Shown here: piece after piece, positions 17,769-27,959 of the stretch
Numbering within the stretch: the stretch's first letter is position 1
How the letters are laid out: every line of letters starts with the position of its first letter
Source: Bog-756 sp963769765
GTDB taxonomy: Bacteria > Actinomycetota > Acidimicrobiia > Acidimicrobiales > RAAP-2
DNA: 64,000 nucleotides
Assembly (NCBI GenBank): GCA_963769765.1
Contig: CAVYNA010000004.1
Span: 248,001-312,000, forward strand
Reading direction: 5' to 3'
Translations under genes and position numbers: made by a program
The notes under the pieces: model-generated
The model's database searches: none
Told to the model about the DNA's origin: nothing
What the model saw: only the letters and a program-made list of their open reading frames with translations

Positions 17769-18944
17769 GTGACGCCGGTCGGCGGGGCTGACCCCGTGGC
17801 GTTCGCCAGCGCGATCTCCGAGCATCCGGTCGCGAGCCAGGCGACCGGTGAGGCGGTCGGTGCGGTCCTCGAGACGATCGGTGACCGACCGGATCTGGTG
17901 CTGGTGACCGTGACGCGCAGCCATGCGGGCGCGCTCGAGGACATCGTGGCGACGGTCTCCGCGGTGCTCCATCCCCTCGCGATCTTCGGCTGTGCCGCCG
18001 AGTCGGTCGTCGGGCGCGGGACCGAGGTCGAAGAGACCCCTGCCCTCAGCCTCTGGGCAGGGCGGGTCGGGCCGCTGGTCCCGGTCACGCTCACCGCCAC
18101 CCGCCAGGCCGACGACGCGTGGCGCTTCGCCGGCTGGCCTGACCAGGAACCGTTCGAGCCGAGCGCCCTCGTGCTGATCTCCGACCCCTTCACCTTCCCC
18201 ACCGAGGACTTCCTCACCTGGCTGCATGGGCGCTGCCCCGCGCTGGCGGTACTCGGCGGCAACGCGTCAGGAGGCCGCGGCCCGGGCGGCAGCCGGCTCG
18301 TCGTTACGAATGGCGTGGTGACCGAGGGCGCGACCGGCGTGCTCCTCGGGTCCGGGGTCACGGTCGACTCGGTGGTCTCCCAGGGGTGCCGGCCCTACGG
18401 TCGCACGCTCACCGTCACCCGGTCGGACCGCAACATCATCTACGAGGTTGCCGGTGTCCCGGCCATGGAGTGCCTCGTCGACCAGATCCGCGACGGGCTC
18501 GAGCCGGCCGACGTGGCCAAGATCGAGTCGAACGGGCTCTTCCTCGGGCGGCTCATCGACGAGCGCGTGACCGACCCTGGACCCGGGGACTACCTCATCC
18601 GCAACGTCGTGGGCGTCGACCGCTCGACCGGGGCGGTGGCGGTCGACGACCGCGTCCCGCTCGGCAGCACGGTCCGGTTCCACGTCCGCGACGCGACCAC
18701 CGCTCACCGCGAGCTCGAGCAACTCCTCCGGGGTCGGGACGCAGCGGCCGCGATGCTCTTCACCTGCAACGGCCGTGGGACCCGCTTCTTCGACGGGGAC
18801 GACCACGACGCGCGGCTGCTCGAGGCTGCGCTCGGCCCGGTGCCGGTCGGGGGGTTCTTCGCGGCCGGCGAGTTCGGGCCGATCGGCGGGGCCAACTTCG
18901 TCCACACGTCCACCGCCACCGTCGCCCTCTTCCGCGGGTACTGA
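17769..18944 (+). CDS. FIST-domain signal-transduction protein
   Basis: A 391-residue protein with an N-terminal FIST_N module (about 20-215) and a FIST_C module (about 220-385). Markers include CPALAVLGGNASGG, a polar Gly-rich loop, then RNIIYEVAGVPAMECLVDQI and the closing GGFFAAGEFGPIGGANFVHT, all typical of FIST. The domain is a predicted small-ligand sensor (amino acids have been suggested) found alone or fused to signalling output domains. Here it is stand-alone, with no signal peptide. The GTG at 17769 is chosen because it fits the family's N terminus; upstream in-frame sequence runs into the divergent thioesterase gene. A second GTG at 17736 is possible. Confidence 0.85.
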   Translation: MTPVGGADPVAFASAISEHPVASQATGEAVGAVLETIGDRPDLVLVTVTRSHAGALEDIVATVSAVLHPLAIFGCAAESVVGRGTEVEETPALSLWAGRVGPLVPVTLTATRQADDAWRFAGWPDQEPFEPSALVLISDPFTFPTEDFLTWLHGRCPALAVLGGNASGGRGPGGSRLVVTNGVVTEGATGVLLGSGVTVDSVVSQGCRPYGRTLTVTRSDRNIIYEVAGVPAMECLVDQIRDGLEPADVAKIESNGLFLGRLIDERVTDPGPGDYLIRNVVGVDRSTGAVAVDDRVPLGSTVRFHVRDATTAHRELEQLLRGRDAAAAMLFTCNGRGTRFFDGDDHDARLLEAALGPVPVGGFFAAGEFGPIGGANFVHTSTATVALFRGY

Positions 18945-19019
18945 CCGGCCCGCAAAGCGCCAGGAGGGCGGGCCGGCCATGCACGTCGCGACCCGAGCGA
19001 GGCCGGTAGGGTTGCCACG

Positions 19020-21038
19020 ATGACCCAGCGCGCCCCGTCCGCGGTGGACAGCTCCCCCTCCGACGATCTCGAGCAGCTCGGAATCAACGTGATCCGTGGG
19101 ATCGCCATGGACGCGCCCCGCGCGGCGAACAACGGCCACCCGGGCACCGCGATGGCGCTCGCGCCACTCGCCACCGTCCTGTTCACCCGCGTCCTCCGCC
19201 ACGACCCGACCGAGCCGCGCTGGCCCGACCGTGACCGGTTCGTCCTCTCCAACGGCCACGCGTCGATCCTCCTCTACTCGATGCTCTACCTGACCGGGTA
19301 CGGTCTCGAACTCGACGACCTGCGGTCCTTCCGCCAGTGGGGCAGCCGCACGCCCGGTCATCCCGAACGTGACCCGGCAGTGGGCATCGAGTTGACGACG
19401 GGCCCCCTCGGCCAGGGTTTCGCCAACGGCGTCGGGATGGGGCTGGCCGAGCGCTGGCTGCGGACCACCTTCTCGCCCGAGGTCTGCGACCACCACACCT
19501 TCGTGATCGCCGGCGACGGCTGTCTCGAGGAGGGGATCTCGCACGAGGCGGCGTCCCTCGCCGGCCACCTCGGCCTCGGGCGGCTGGTCTACGTCTACGA
19601 CGACAACCACATCACGATCGACGGACCGACCGAGCTGTCCTACTCCGACGACGTCGCGGGGCGCTTCACCGCGTACGGCTGGTCGGTCGACGACGTCGGC
19701 GAGGTGGCCAACGACACGGCGGCACTCGAGGACGCGCTCCTCCGGGCGAAAGCCGACGAGGACCGTCCCTCGCTCATCATGCTGCGCAGCCACATCGGCT
19801 ACCCCTCACCCGACCTCATGGACACCGCCAAGGCCCATGGCGACCCCTTCCCCGCCGAGGAGATCCGCCGGACCAAGGAGATCCTCGGGCTGCCCCCGGA
19901 CGAGACCTTCTGGGTGCCCGACGACGTGGTCGACTACTACCGCGCCTGCATCCCGCGTGGGCAGCGGCTGCGGGCCACCTGGGAGGAGCGGTTCGACGCC
20001 TGGTCCGGGGACAAGATCGGCTGGCGGGCCGCACAGGAGGGTCACGGCCTGCCCGGATGGGACCGCTCGCTCCCCTCGTTCGCACCGGACGACGGTCCGA
20101 TGGCCACCCGCAAGGCGATCAAGATCTGCATCGACGAGACCGGCGACGCCATCCCCGGTCTCGTCGTCGGCAGTGCGGACCTCACCGGCAACACCGGCAT
20201 GGCACGCGACGGAGCGCTCGCGCAGTCGCTCGCCGAGCCCGACGGATCGCTCGTCCACTACGGCATTCGCGAGCACGGGATGGGTGCGGTCATGACCGGC
20301 ATGGCGGCCCACGGCGGGATCCTCCCGGTCGGCGGCACCTTCTTCGCCTTCAGCGACTACATGCGTGGCGCGGTTCGGGTCGCCGCGCTCTCGGGGGTCC
20401 ATGTCGTGTACTCGTGGACCCACGACTCGATCGGTCTCGGGCAGGACGGCCCGACCCACCAGCCGGTCGAGCAGCTCGCGGCGATGCGCGCGATGCCGGA
20501 CCTGCGGCTGATCCGGCCCGCCGATGCGAACGAGACGGCAGCCGCGTGGCGGATCGCGGTCGAGAGCGAGGGGCCCACCGCCTTGATCCTGAGCCGCCAG
20601 GACCTCCCCGTCCTCGCCGAGGCCGCGGCGCTGGCCGCCGCCGGCGTCCCCCGCGGCGGGTACGTGCTCGCCGACCCGGACGGTCCGCCCGACGTCGTGC
20701 TGATCGGCACCGGCAGCGAGGTCCACCTCTGCCTCGAGGCCGCGGGCCTCCTCGCCGGCCGGGGCATCCCCGCACGGGTGGTCTCGCTCCCGTCGTGGGA
20801 CCTGTTCGCACACCAGTCCCCGGAGTACCGGTCCGAAGTCCTGCCCGTCGGGATCCCGCGGCTCGCGGTCGAGGCCGCGAGCTCCTTCGGCTGGGAGCGG
20901 TACGCGGACGCGACGGTCACCATCGACCGATTCGGCGCGTCGGCGCCCGGCGCCAAGGTGATGGAGGAGCTCGGGTTCACCGCGCAGGCCGTCGCCGAGC
21001 GGGCGGGCGTGCTCCTCGGGCGTGACCCGTCGACGTGA
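19020..21038 (+). CDS. tkt: Transketolase
   Basis: A 672-residue thiamine-diphosphate enzyme of the pentose phosphate pathway that transfers a two-carbon ketol unit between sugar phosphates. The N-terminal NNGHPGTAMALAP and the substrate-binding HASILLYSMLYL match the family. The ThDP/Mg site is IAGDGCLEEGISHEAASLAG with the paired Asn in DDNHITIDG. The transketolase signature EHGMGAVMTGMAAHGG and the segment THDSIGLGQDGPTHQP follow in the pyrimidine-binding domain. The ATG at 19020 follows an AGGG site. It is the first gene of a plus-strand run with tal, gnd, zwf and pgl. Confidence 0.97.
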   Translation: MTQRAPSAVDSSPSDDLEQLGINVIRGIAMDAPRAANNGHPGTAMALAPLATVLFTRVLRHDPTEPRWPDRDRFVLSNGHASILLYSMLYLTGYGLELDDLRSFRQWGSRTPGHPERDPAVGIELTTGPLGQGFANGVGMGLAERWLRTTFSPEVCDHHTFVIAGDGCLEEGISHEAASLAGHLGLGRLVYVYDDNHITIDGPTELSYSDDVAGRFTAYGWSVDDVGEVANDTAALEDALLRAKADEDRPSLIMLRSHIGYPSPDLMDTAKAHGDPFPAEEIRRTKEILGLPPDETFWVPDDVVDYYRACIPRGQRLRATWEERFDAWSGDKIGWRAAQEGHGLPGWDRSLPSFAPDDGPMATRKAIKICIDETGDAIPGLVVGSADLTGNTGMARDGALAQSLAEPDGSLVHYGIREHGMGAVMTGMAAHGGILPVGGTFFAFSDYMRGAVRVAALSGVHVVYSWTHDSIGLGQDGPTHQPVEQLAAMRAMPDLRLIRPADANETAAAWRIAVESEGPTALILSRQDLPVLAEAAALAAAGVPRGGYVLADPDGPPDVVLIGTGSEVHLCLEAAGLLAGRGIPARVVSLPSWDLFAHQSPEYRSEVLPVGIPRLAVEAASSFGWERYADATVTIDRFGASAPGAKVMEELGFTAQAVAERAGVLLGRDPST

Positions 21039-21110
21039 CCGAACCGTGAGTCGCGCGGACCGGAGCGACCACCGGTCCCGTTCGGCGACCGGCCGACCGA
21101 AAGGAAGCCC

Positions 21111-22226
21111 GTGACACGACTGCACGACCTCTTCGACCGCGAGGGACAGAGCCCGTGGCTCGACAACCTGCGACGGGACTGGCTCGAGGACGGCACCCTC
21201 GCCGGACTCGTCGACCAGGGGGTGCGCGGGGTCACCTCCAACCCGACCATCTTCGCGAAGGCCATCGCCGGCCAGGACACCTACGACGAGCAGTTCGCAT
21301 CGCTGATCGGCAGCGCCACCGTCGAGGACGCCTACTGGGATCTCGTCGTCGACGACGTGACCGCCGCACTCGCGGTGCTCCGCCCCGTCCACGACGCGTC
21401 GGACGGCGCAGACGGATTCGTCTCCGTCGAGGTCGCGCCCGCGCTCGCCCACGACACCGATCGCACGATCGTCGAAGCGCGGGCACTCCACGAGCGGATC
21501 GACCGCCCCAACGTCCTCGTCAAGATCCCTGCCACCGCCGAAGGTGTCCCAGCCATCCGCCAGATGATCTCGGAGGGTCGCAGCATCAACGTCACCCTCA
21601 TCTTCAGCCTCTCGCGCTACGCGGAGGTCATCGAGGCCTACCTGTCGGGACTCGAGGCGTTGACGGTGTCGGGTGGTGCGGACCTTTCGCGGGTCTCGAG
21701 TGTGGCCTCGTTCTTCGTGAGCCGGGTCGACACCGAGGTCGACCGCCGGCTCGAGGCCGCGGCGTCCCAGGGGCGGACCGGCATCGACGACCTCCGTGGG
21801 CGGGCCGCCGTCGCCCAGGCGAAGCTCGCGTACCGGCTGTTCCTCGAGCGATTCAGCGGACCCCGGTGGGAAGCACTCGCCGCCCGCGGTGCACGCGTGC
21901 AGCGTCCCCTCTGGGCGTCGACCTCGACGAAGAACCCGGCCTACCCCGACCTCGCCTACGTCGACACCCTCATCGGACCCGACACGGTCAACACCATGCC
22001 CGAGACGACCCTCGCCGACTTCCTCGGCCACGGTACCGTCGCGCGCACCGTCGACGTCGGCTTCGACGGGGACGATGCCGTCATCGGGCGGCTGGCCGAC
22101 GCGGGGGTCGACATGGAGGACGTCGCGGCAGTCCTCGAGTCCGAAGGCGTCGCATCCTTCGCCAAGTCCTTCGACGAGCTGATGCAGTCGCTCACCGACA
22201 AGGCCAACTCACTGGCCGCGGGATGA
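21111..22226 (+). CDS. tal: Transaldolase
   Basis: A 371-residue transaldolase that moves a dihydroxyacetone unit from sedoheptulose-7-phosphate to glyceraldehyde-3-phosphate. The family start GVRGVTSNPTIFAKAI is clear, and the Schiff-base lysine lies in NVLVKIPATAEGVPAI. The motif INVTLIFSLSRYAEVIEAYL and the late LWASTSTKNPAYPDLAYVDT are conserved in actinobacterial proteins of this length. The GTG at 21111 has an AAAGGAAG ribosome site. It follows tkt by 72 bases and precedes gnd by 55, with no terminator seen, so one transcript is likely. Confidence 0.96.
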   Translation: MTRLHDLFDREGQSPWLDNLRRDWLEDGTLAGLVDQGVRGVTSNPTIFAKAIAGQDTYDEQFASLIGSATVEDAYWDLVVDDVTAALAVLRPVHDASDGADGFVSVEVAPALAHDTDRTIVEARALHERIDRPNVLVKIPATAEGVPAIRQMISEGRSINVTLIFSLSRYAEVIEAYLSGLEALTVSGGADLSRVSSVASFFVSRVDTEVDRRLEAAASQGRTGIDDLRGRAAVAQAKLAYRLFLERFSGPRWEALAARGARVQRPLWASTSTKNPAYPDLAYVDTLIGPDTVNTMPETTLADFLGHGTVARTVDVGFDGDDAVIGRLADAGVDMEDVAAVLESEGVASFAKSFDELMQSLTDKANSLAAG

Positions 22227-22281
22227 GTCGGCCCTGCGGCTCCCGGCCCGCACCATCCGACGACGAGACGAGGAGAGCTCC

Positions 22282-23213
<932 letters not shown>

Positions 23214-23217
<4 letters not shown>

Positions 23218-24812
23218 CCGACAGGACCGACGGGCAGCACGGCGCCCCGAGCGCCGGGACGCGCAACGGGATCCGGTCGGGCGTGGCCACGCTCTCGCAG
23301 GTGCCCCCCGTGGCCCTGGTCATCTTCGGCGCGTCGGGCGACCTCACCGCGCGCAAGATCCTGCCTGCGCTCGCCCGCTTGGCCGACCACGGCGTCCTCG
23401 ACGCCGGGTTCACGCTCATCGGGGTGGCGCGCACCGAGTGGAGCGATGACGACTTCCGCGACAAGGTGGCCGTCGCGACCCCCGACGCGGGTCCGACGTG
23501 GCGGGCGCTGACCAAACGGTTCCGGTACGTCGCCGGCGAGTACGACCATCCCACGACCTTCGACCAGCTGAAGACCCTCCTCGACGAGGCTGACCGGGTG
23601 GACGGGACCGGGGGGAACCGCATCTACTACCTCGCGACCATCCCCTCGGTCTTCGGCCTGGTCGCCAACGCCCTCGCCGCCCACGGATGCACCCGTCCGG
23701 TCGAGGGCGGCTTCTGTCGCGTGGTGGTCGAGAAGCCCTACGGACGCGATCTCGCGAGCGCAGTCGCACTCGACGAGGCCATGCATGCCGCCTTCGAGGA
23801 GAGCCAGATCTACCGGATCGACCACTACATGGGAAAAGAGACCGTCCAGAACGTGCTCGCCCTGCGCTTCTCGAACGCCGTCTTCGAACCGATCTGGAAC
23901 CGCCGGTACATCGAGCAGGTCCAGGTGACCGTCGCGGAGAGCATCGGAGTCGAGCACCGCGGCGGGTTCTACGAGACGGCAGGTGCGCTACGCGACATCG
24001 TGCAGAACCACGTCATGCAGGTGCTCGCGCTGACCCTCATGGAGTCACCGACGAGCACCGACGCGGACCGGATCCGCGACGAGAAGGTCAAGCTCCTCCA
24101 GGCCATCGACATTCCGACTCCCGACGAGTCGGTCGACAAGGCGGTCCGGGGCCAGTACACCCCCGGGGTCATCGACGGTGCGCCCGTCATCGGCTACCGC
24201 GACGAGGAGGGAGTCGCCCCGGACAGCCAGACCGAGACGTATCTCGCGCTCCGCCTCCGCGTCGAGAACTGGCGCTGGTCCGGGGTGCCAATCTACGTGC
24301 GCACCGGCAAGCGGCTGCCGGCCCGTGTGACCGAGGTGGCCCTCACCTTTCGCCGGGTGCCCTTCCTCCTCTTCGACGACCGCTCGAGTCGCGACCTCCG
24401 GCCGAACACCCTCGTGCTCCGGATCCAGCCCGACGAGGGGATCAGCCTGGAGTTCGGTGCGAAGGTGCCCGGCGAGAAGTTCCACGTGCGCTCCGTCGCC
24501 ATGGACTTCTCGTATGCGGATGCGTTCGCCGGCATCGAGGCTGCGGACGGCTACGAACGACTCCTCCACGACGCGATGGTCGGGGACGCCACGCTGTTCA
24601 TCCGCTCCGACGAGGTCCAACAAGCGTGGCGGATCGTCCAGCCCTACCTCGAGGCCTGGTCGGAGCCCGGAGCCGGGCTCCACCCCTACGCGGCGGGCAC
24701 CTGGGGTCCCCACCTCGCGGACCTGCTCGTCGAACGGTCCGGCGACGAGTGGCGGAACCCGGTCGCCGACCTCGAGCTCAGCGGCGGCCGGCAGACGACC
24801 CTCACCCAGTGA
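23214..24812 (+). CDS. zwf: Glucose-6-phosphate 1-dehydrogenase
   Basis: A 532-residue enzyme that oxidises glucose-6-phosphate to 6-phosphogluconolactone, reducing NADP. The cofactor motif FGASGDLTARKILPAL lies near residue 40. The substrate signature RIDHYMGKETVQN begins at residue 201, and the catalytic His is in the ALRDIVQNHVMQVL segment. The motif VPIYVRTGKRLP is also present. The ATG at 23214 overlaps the gnd stop; a Gly/Ala-poor leader of about 35 residues precedes the core fold and is longer than in many homologues. pgl follows by 10 bases, so the three oxidative-branch enzymes are encoded in immediate succession. Confidence 0.97.
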
Positions 24813-24822
24813 GGCGCCTCCG

Positions 24823-25524
24823 GTGAACGGGACCGTCCGGGTCGTGCCGTCTGTCGCAGCTGCGTTCGGCGAGCTCGTCGCCGACGTCCTCGGTCCGCAG
24901 CGCGACACCAACTCGGCGGTCTTCTTCTCCGGGGGCCCGACCGCCGAGCGGTGCTACCGCGCCCTCGCCGGATCGGAGGCGGCCGGACGGATCGAGTGGG
25001 GCGACGTCGACGCGTACTGGGGCGACGAGCGGTGCGTGCCGCTCGACCATCCCGACTCCAACCACCGCCTCGCCGTCGACGCGCTCCTCGACCGGGTCGG
25101 CCCGGTGCGGTCGGACCACCCGATGTTCCGTGGCGGCACACCGGAGGAGGCTGCGGCTGCCTACCAGGACGAAGTCGCCGCCGTCGCCCACCCCGAGCTC
25201 GTCCACCTCGGGCTCGGCCCGGACGGCCACTGCGCCTCGCTCTTCCCGGGGTCGCGCGCGCTCGAGATCGACGACCCCGGGGTGCTCGTGGTCGCCTCCC
25301 GCGACCCGGGGGCGGCCAATCCGCACGACCGGATCACGCTGACCCTGCCGGCGATCGCACGGGCGCGGTTGGTGGTCTTCACCGTGGCGGGGGCGACCAA
25401 GCGGGACGCGCTCGCCCGGGTGGTTGCCGGCGAGGACCTCCCCGCATCGCGCGTGCGTGCGGACGAGATCATCTGGCTGGTCGACGCCGACGCTGCCGGC
25501 CGGACCCCGCTGCCTGCCGGGTGA
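24823..25524 (+). CDS. pgl: 6-phosphogluconolactonase
   Basis: A 233-residue SugarP_isomerase-fold enzyme that hydrolyses 6-phosphogluconolactone to 6-phosphogluconate. The N-terminal FFSGGPTAERCYRAL corresponds to the substrate-phosphate loop. WGDVDAYWGDERCVPLDHPD matches the catalytic DERxVPxDHxxSN motif. The block HLGLGPDGHCASLFPGS is the second family hallmark. The GTG at 24823 is chosen because it is 10 bases after the zwf stop and gives the standard length; longer in-frame sequence lies inside zwf. It completes the oxidative pentose phosphate set. Confidence 0.95.
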   Translation: MNGTVRVVPSVAAAFGELVADVLGPQRDTNSAVFFSGGPTAERCYRALAGSEAAGRIEWGDVDAYWGDERCVPLDHPDSNHRLAVDALLDRVGPVRSDHPMFRGGTPEEAAAAYQDEVAAVAHPELVHLGLGPDGHCASLFPGSRALEIDDPGVLVVASRDPGAANPHDRITLTLPAIARARLVVFTVAGATKRDALARVVAGEDLPASRVRADEIIWLVDADAAGRTPLPAG

Positions 25525-25606
25525 GCGGCCACCATCGGGGTCCGGCCGACTCCGAGACACCCTCCGGTAAGGTGTCCCCGATGCCCGCGACCTCCGGATT
25601 CCGCCC

Positions 25607-27952
25607 GTGAACCCGGCCGCGCGCGATGACCGCACGCGGTCGCACGAGTGGCTCCTCGGCGCCTCGGCAGACGAGCTCGCGCCGATGGCCGGCGAGATCC
25701 GGGACGCCGCCCGGGGCACCCGGATCACGTTCTCCCCCAAGGTCTTCGTGCCGCTCACGATGCTCTGTCGCGACCGGTGCGGGTACTGCACGTTCGCCAA
25801 GGCGCCGGCGCGCCTGGCCGCGCCGTACCTCTCGATCGACGAAGTCCTCGAGCTGGCCCGCGCCGGCCGGGCGACCGGCTGCCACGAGGCGCTCTTCACC
25901 CTCGGCGAGGCCCCCGAGGACCGGTACCCCGACGCCCGCCGATGGCTCGGCGAGCACGGGTTCGACTCGACCGTCGACTACCTGGTCGCGGCCTGCCGGG
26001 CGGTGGTCGAAGCGACCGGCCTCCTGCCGCACACGAACGCCGGGGCGCTCGGTGAGGACGAGCTCCTCCGCCTGCGGGCGGTGACCGCCAGCCAGGGGAT
26101 GATGCTCGAGTCGGTCGCGCCGGGGCTCGACGCGCACCGGCGCGCACCGGACAAGACCCCGGAGCGCCGGCTCGCCACGTTGGAGGCCGCCGGCCGCGCC
26201 TCGATCCCCTTCACGACGGGCCTGCTGGTCGGGATCGGCGAGACCCGGGGGGAGCGGCTGGCCACCCTCGCCGCAATCGCCGCGAGCCACCGCCGGCACG
26301 GCCACATCCAAGAGGTCATCGTCCAGAACTTCCTGCCGAAGCCGGGCACGGCGATGCAGCGGTGGCCCGCCTGCCCGCCCGAGGAGCTGCGCTGGACGCT
26401 TGCCGTCGCTCGGATCGTGCTGCCACCGGAGATCCACCTGCAGGCGCCCCCCAACCTCTCGGACGACCTCGCGCCGTTGCTCGAGGCCGGCATCGACGAC
26501 TGGGGAGGCGTCTCGCCGGTCACCGCCGACCACGTGAACCCCGAGCGGGCCTGGCCCGCGCTCGACACGCTGACGGCCGCCACCGAGGCGGCGGGGCACG
26601 TGCTCGCCCCCCGGCTCACGCTCTACCCCGAGCTCGCCCTCGAACCAGTCAGGTGGCTCGACGAGGCCATGCGCTTCCCGGTGCTCGACGCCTCCGACGC
26701 CGAAGGGCTCGCACGCGACCATCCCTGGTGCTCGGGCACCACCCACCCCGTGCCCGACCTTGTCGGCCCGCGGTCCACAAGGCCACCGGTCGTGACCGTC
26801 CCGACCTCCGGCGGACCGGTCGCCGACGTCCTCGCGGCGGTCCTCGGTGGCGCCGAGGTCGGAGAGGACGAGCTGGTCACCCTCTTCTCCGCACGCGGGC
26901 GCGAAGTTGGCGAGGTCGCAGCGGTCGCAGATGCCCTCCGGGTCGAGACGGTCGGCGGGGAGGTGACGTTCGTCGTCAATCGCAACATCAACTACACGAA
27001 CGTCTGCACCTTCAAGTGCCGGTTCTGCGCATTCTCCAAGGGTCCGCTCTCGCTCAACCTCCGGGGCGATCCCTACCTCCTCGGGCTCGACGAGATCACC
27101 GACCGGGTGCGGGAGGCCGAGGAGGCGGGCGCCACCGAGGTCTGCCTCCAAGGCGGGATTCACCCCTCCTTCGACGGCGACTACTACGTGGAGGTCATCC
27201 GGGCGGTCCGCGAGGCCTCGGCGACGATCCACATCCACGGGTTCACCGCGCTCGAGGTCACCGAGGGTGCACGTCGCTCTGAAGTCCCGCTCGCGGAGTA
27301 CCTCACCGTCCTCCGCGACGCCGGGCTCAAGACACTGCCCGGCACGGCCGCCGAGATCCTCGACGATCCCGTCCACGCGGTGATCTGCCCGGACAAGATC
27401 TCGACCGACGAGTGGCTCGAGGCGCACCGCACCGCGCACACGGTCGGGCTCCGCTCCAACGTCACCATCATGTTCGGGTCGGTGGAGCAGCCCCGGTCAT
27501 GGGCGAAGCATCTCGTCCGCACCAGGTCCCTGCAACACGAGACGGGCGGGTTCACCGAGTTCGTCCCGCTGCCCTTCGTGCACATGGCGACGCCGATCTA
27601 CCTTCGGCGTGCCGCCCGGCGCGGCCCGACGTTCCGCGAGACGCTGCTCATGCACGCGGTCGGCCGCATCGCCTATCGAGGCGCGATCGACAACATCCAG
27701 GTCTCATGGGTCAAGCTCGGCGCATCCGGTGCCGCGCAGATGCTGCGGGCCGGAGCCAACGATCTCGGGGGCACGCTGATGGACGAGAACATCTCGCGAG
27801 CGGCCGGGGCCGACCACGGGCAGATGATGGAAGAAGCGGACTTCGCATCGATCGTGGGTCCGTTGGGCCGCACGCTCGTCCAGCGCACGACGTTGTACGG
27901 CCGGCTGCGACAGGCGGCCGCACCCGCGCCCGCCCTCGCCAGCGCGACCTGA
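25607..27952 (+). CDS. fbiC: FbiC: 7,8-didemethyl-8-hydroxy-5-deazariboflavin (FO) synthase
   Basis: A 781-residue fusion of the archaeal CofG and CofH enzymes. It couples tyrosine and a flavin-biosynthesis pyrimidine (5-amino-6-ribitylamino-uracil) to make FO, the chromophore of coenzyme F420. Two radical-SAM clusters are visible: Cys54/58/61 in CRDRCGYCTFAK and Cys467/471/474 in CTFKCRFCAFSKG. Shared blocks are IPFTTGLLVGIGET, HIQEVIVQNF, LQAPPNL, GGVSPVTADHVNPE, and in the second half CLQGGIHPSF and LPGTAAEILDD. The GTG at 25607 gives a shorter N terminus than the mycobacterial protein. It sits 82 bases after pgl and 7 before the LOG gene. Confidence 0.97.
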   Translation: MNPAARDDRTRSHEWLLGASADELAPMAGEIRDAARGTRITFSPKVFVPLTMLCRDRCGYCTFAKAPARLAAPYLSIDEVLELARAGRATGCHEALFTLGEAPEDRYPDARRWLGEHGFDSTVDYLVAACRAVVEATGLLPHTNAGALGEDELLRLRAVTASQGMMLESVAPGLDAHRRAPDKTPERRLATLEAAGRASIPFTTGLLVGIGETRGERLATLAAIAASHRRHGHIQEVIVQNFLPKPGTAMQRWPACPPEELRWTLAVARIVLPPEIHLQAPPNLSDDLAPLLEAGIDDWGGVSPVTADHVNPERAWPALDTLTAATEAAGHVLAPRLTLYPELALEPVRWLDEAMRFPVLDASDAEGLARDHPWCSGTTHPVPDLVGPRSTRPPVVTVPTSGGPVADVLAAVLGGAEVGEDELVTLFSARGREVGEVAAVADALRVETVGGEVTFVVNRNINYTNVCTFKCRFCAFSKGPLSLNLRGDPYLLGLDEITDRVREAEEAGATEVCLQGGIHPSFDGDYYVEVIRAVREASATIHIHGFTALEVTEGARRSEVPLAEYLTVLRDAGLKTLPGTAAEILDDPVHAVICPDKISTDEWLEAHRTAHTVGLRSNVTIMFGSVEQPRSWAKHLVRTRSLQHETGGFTEFVPLPFVHMATPIYLRRAARRGPTFRETLLMHAVGRIAYRGAIDNIQVSWVKLGASGAAQMLRAGANDLGGTLMDENISRAAGADHGQMMEEADFASIVGPLGRTLVQRTTLYGRLRQAAAPAPALASAT

Positions 27953-27959
27953 GGTCTGC

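Noticed and set aside
19806..22031. A 741-codon open frame on the minus strand opposite tkt and tal.
   Set aside because: It has no recognisable domain and reflects high GC at third codon positions of the plus-strand genes.
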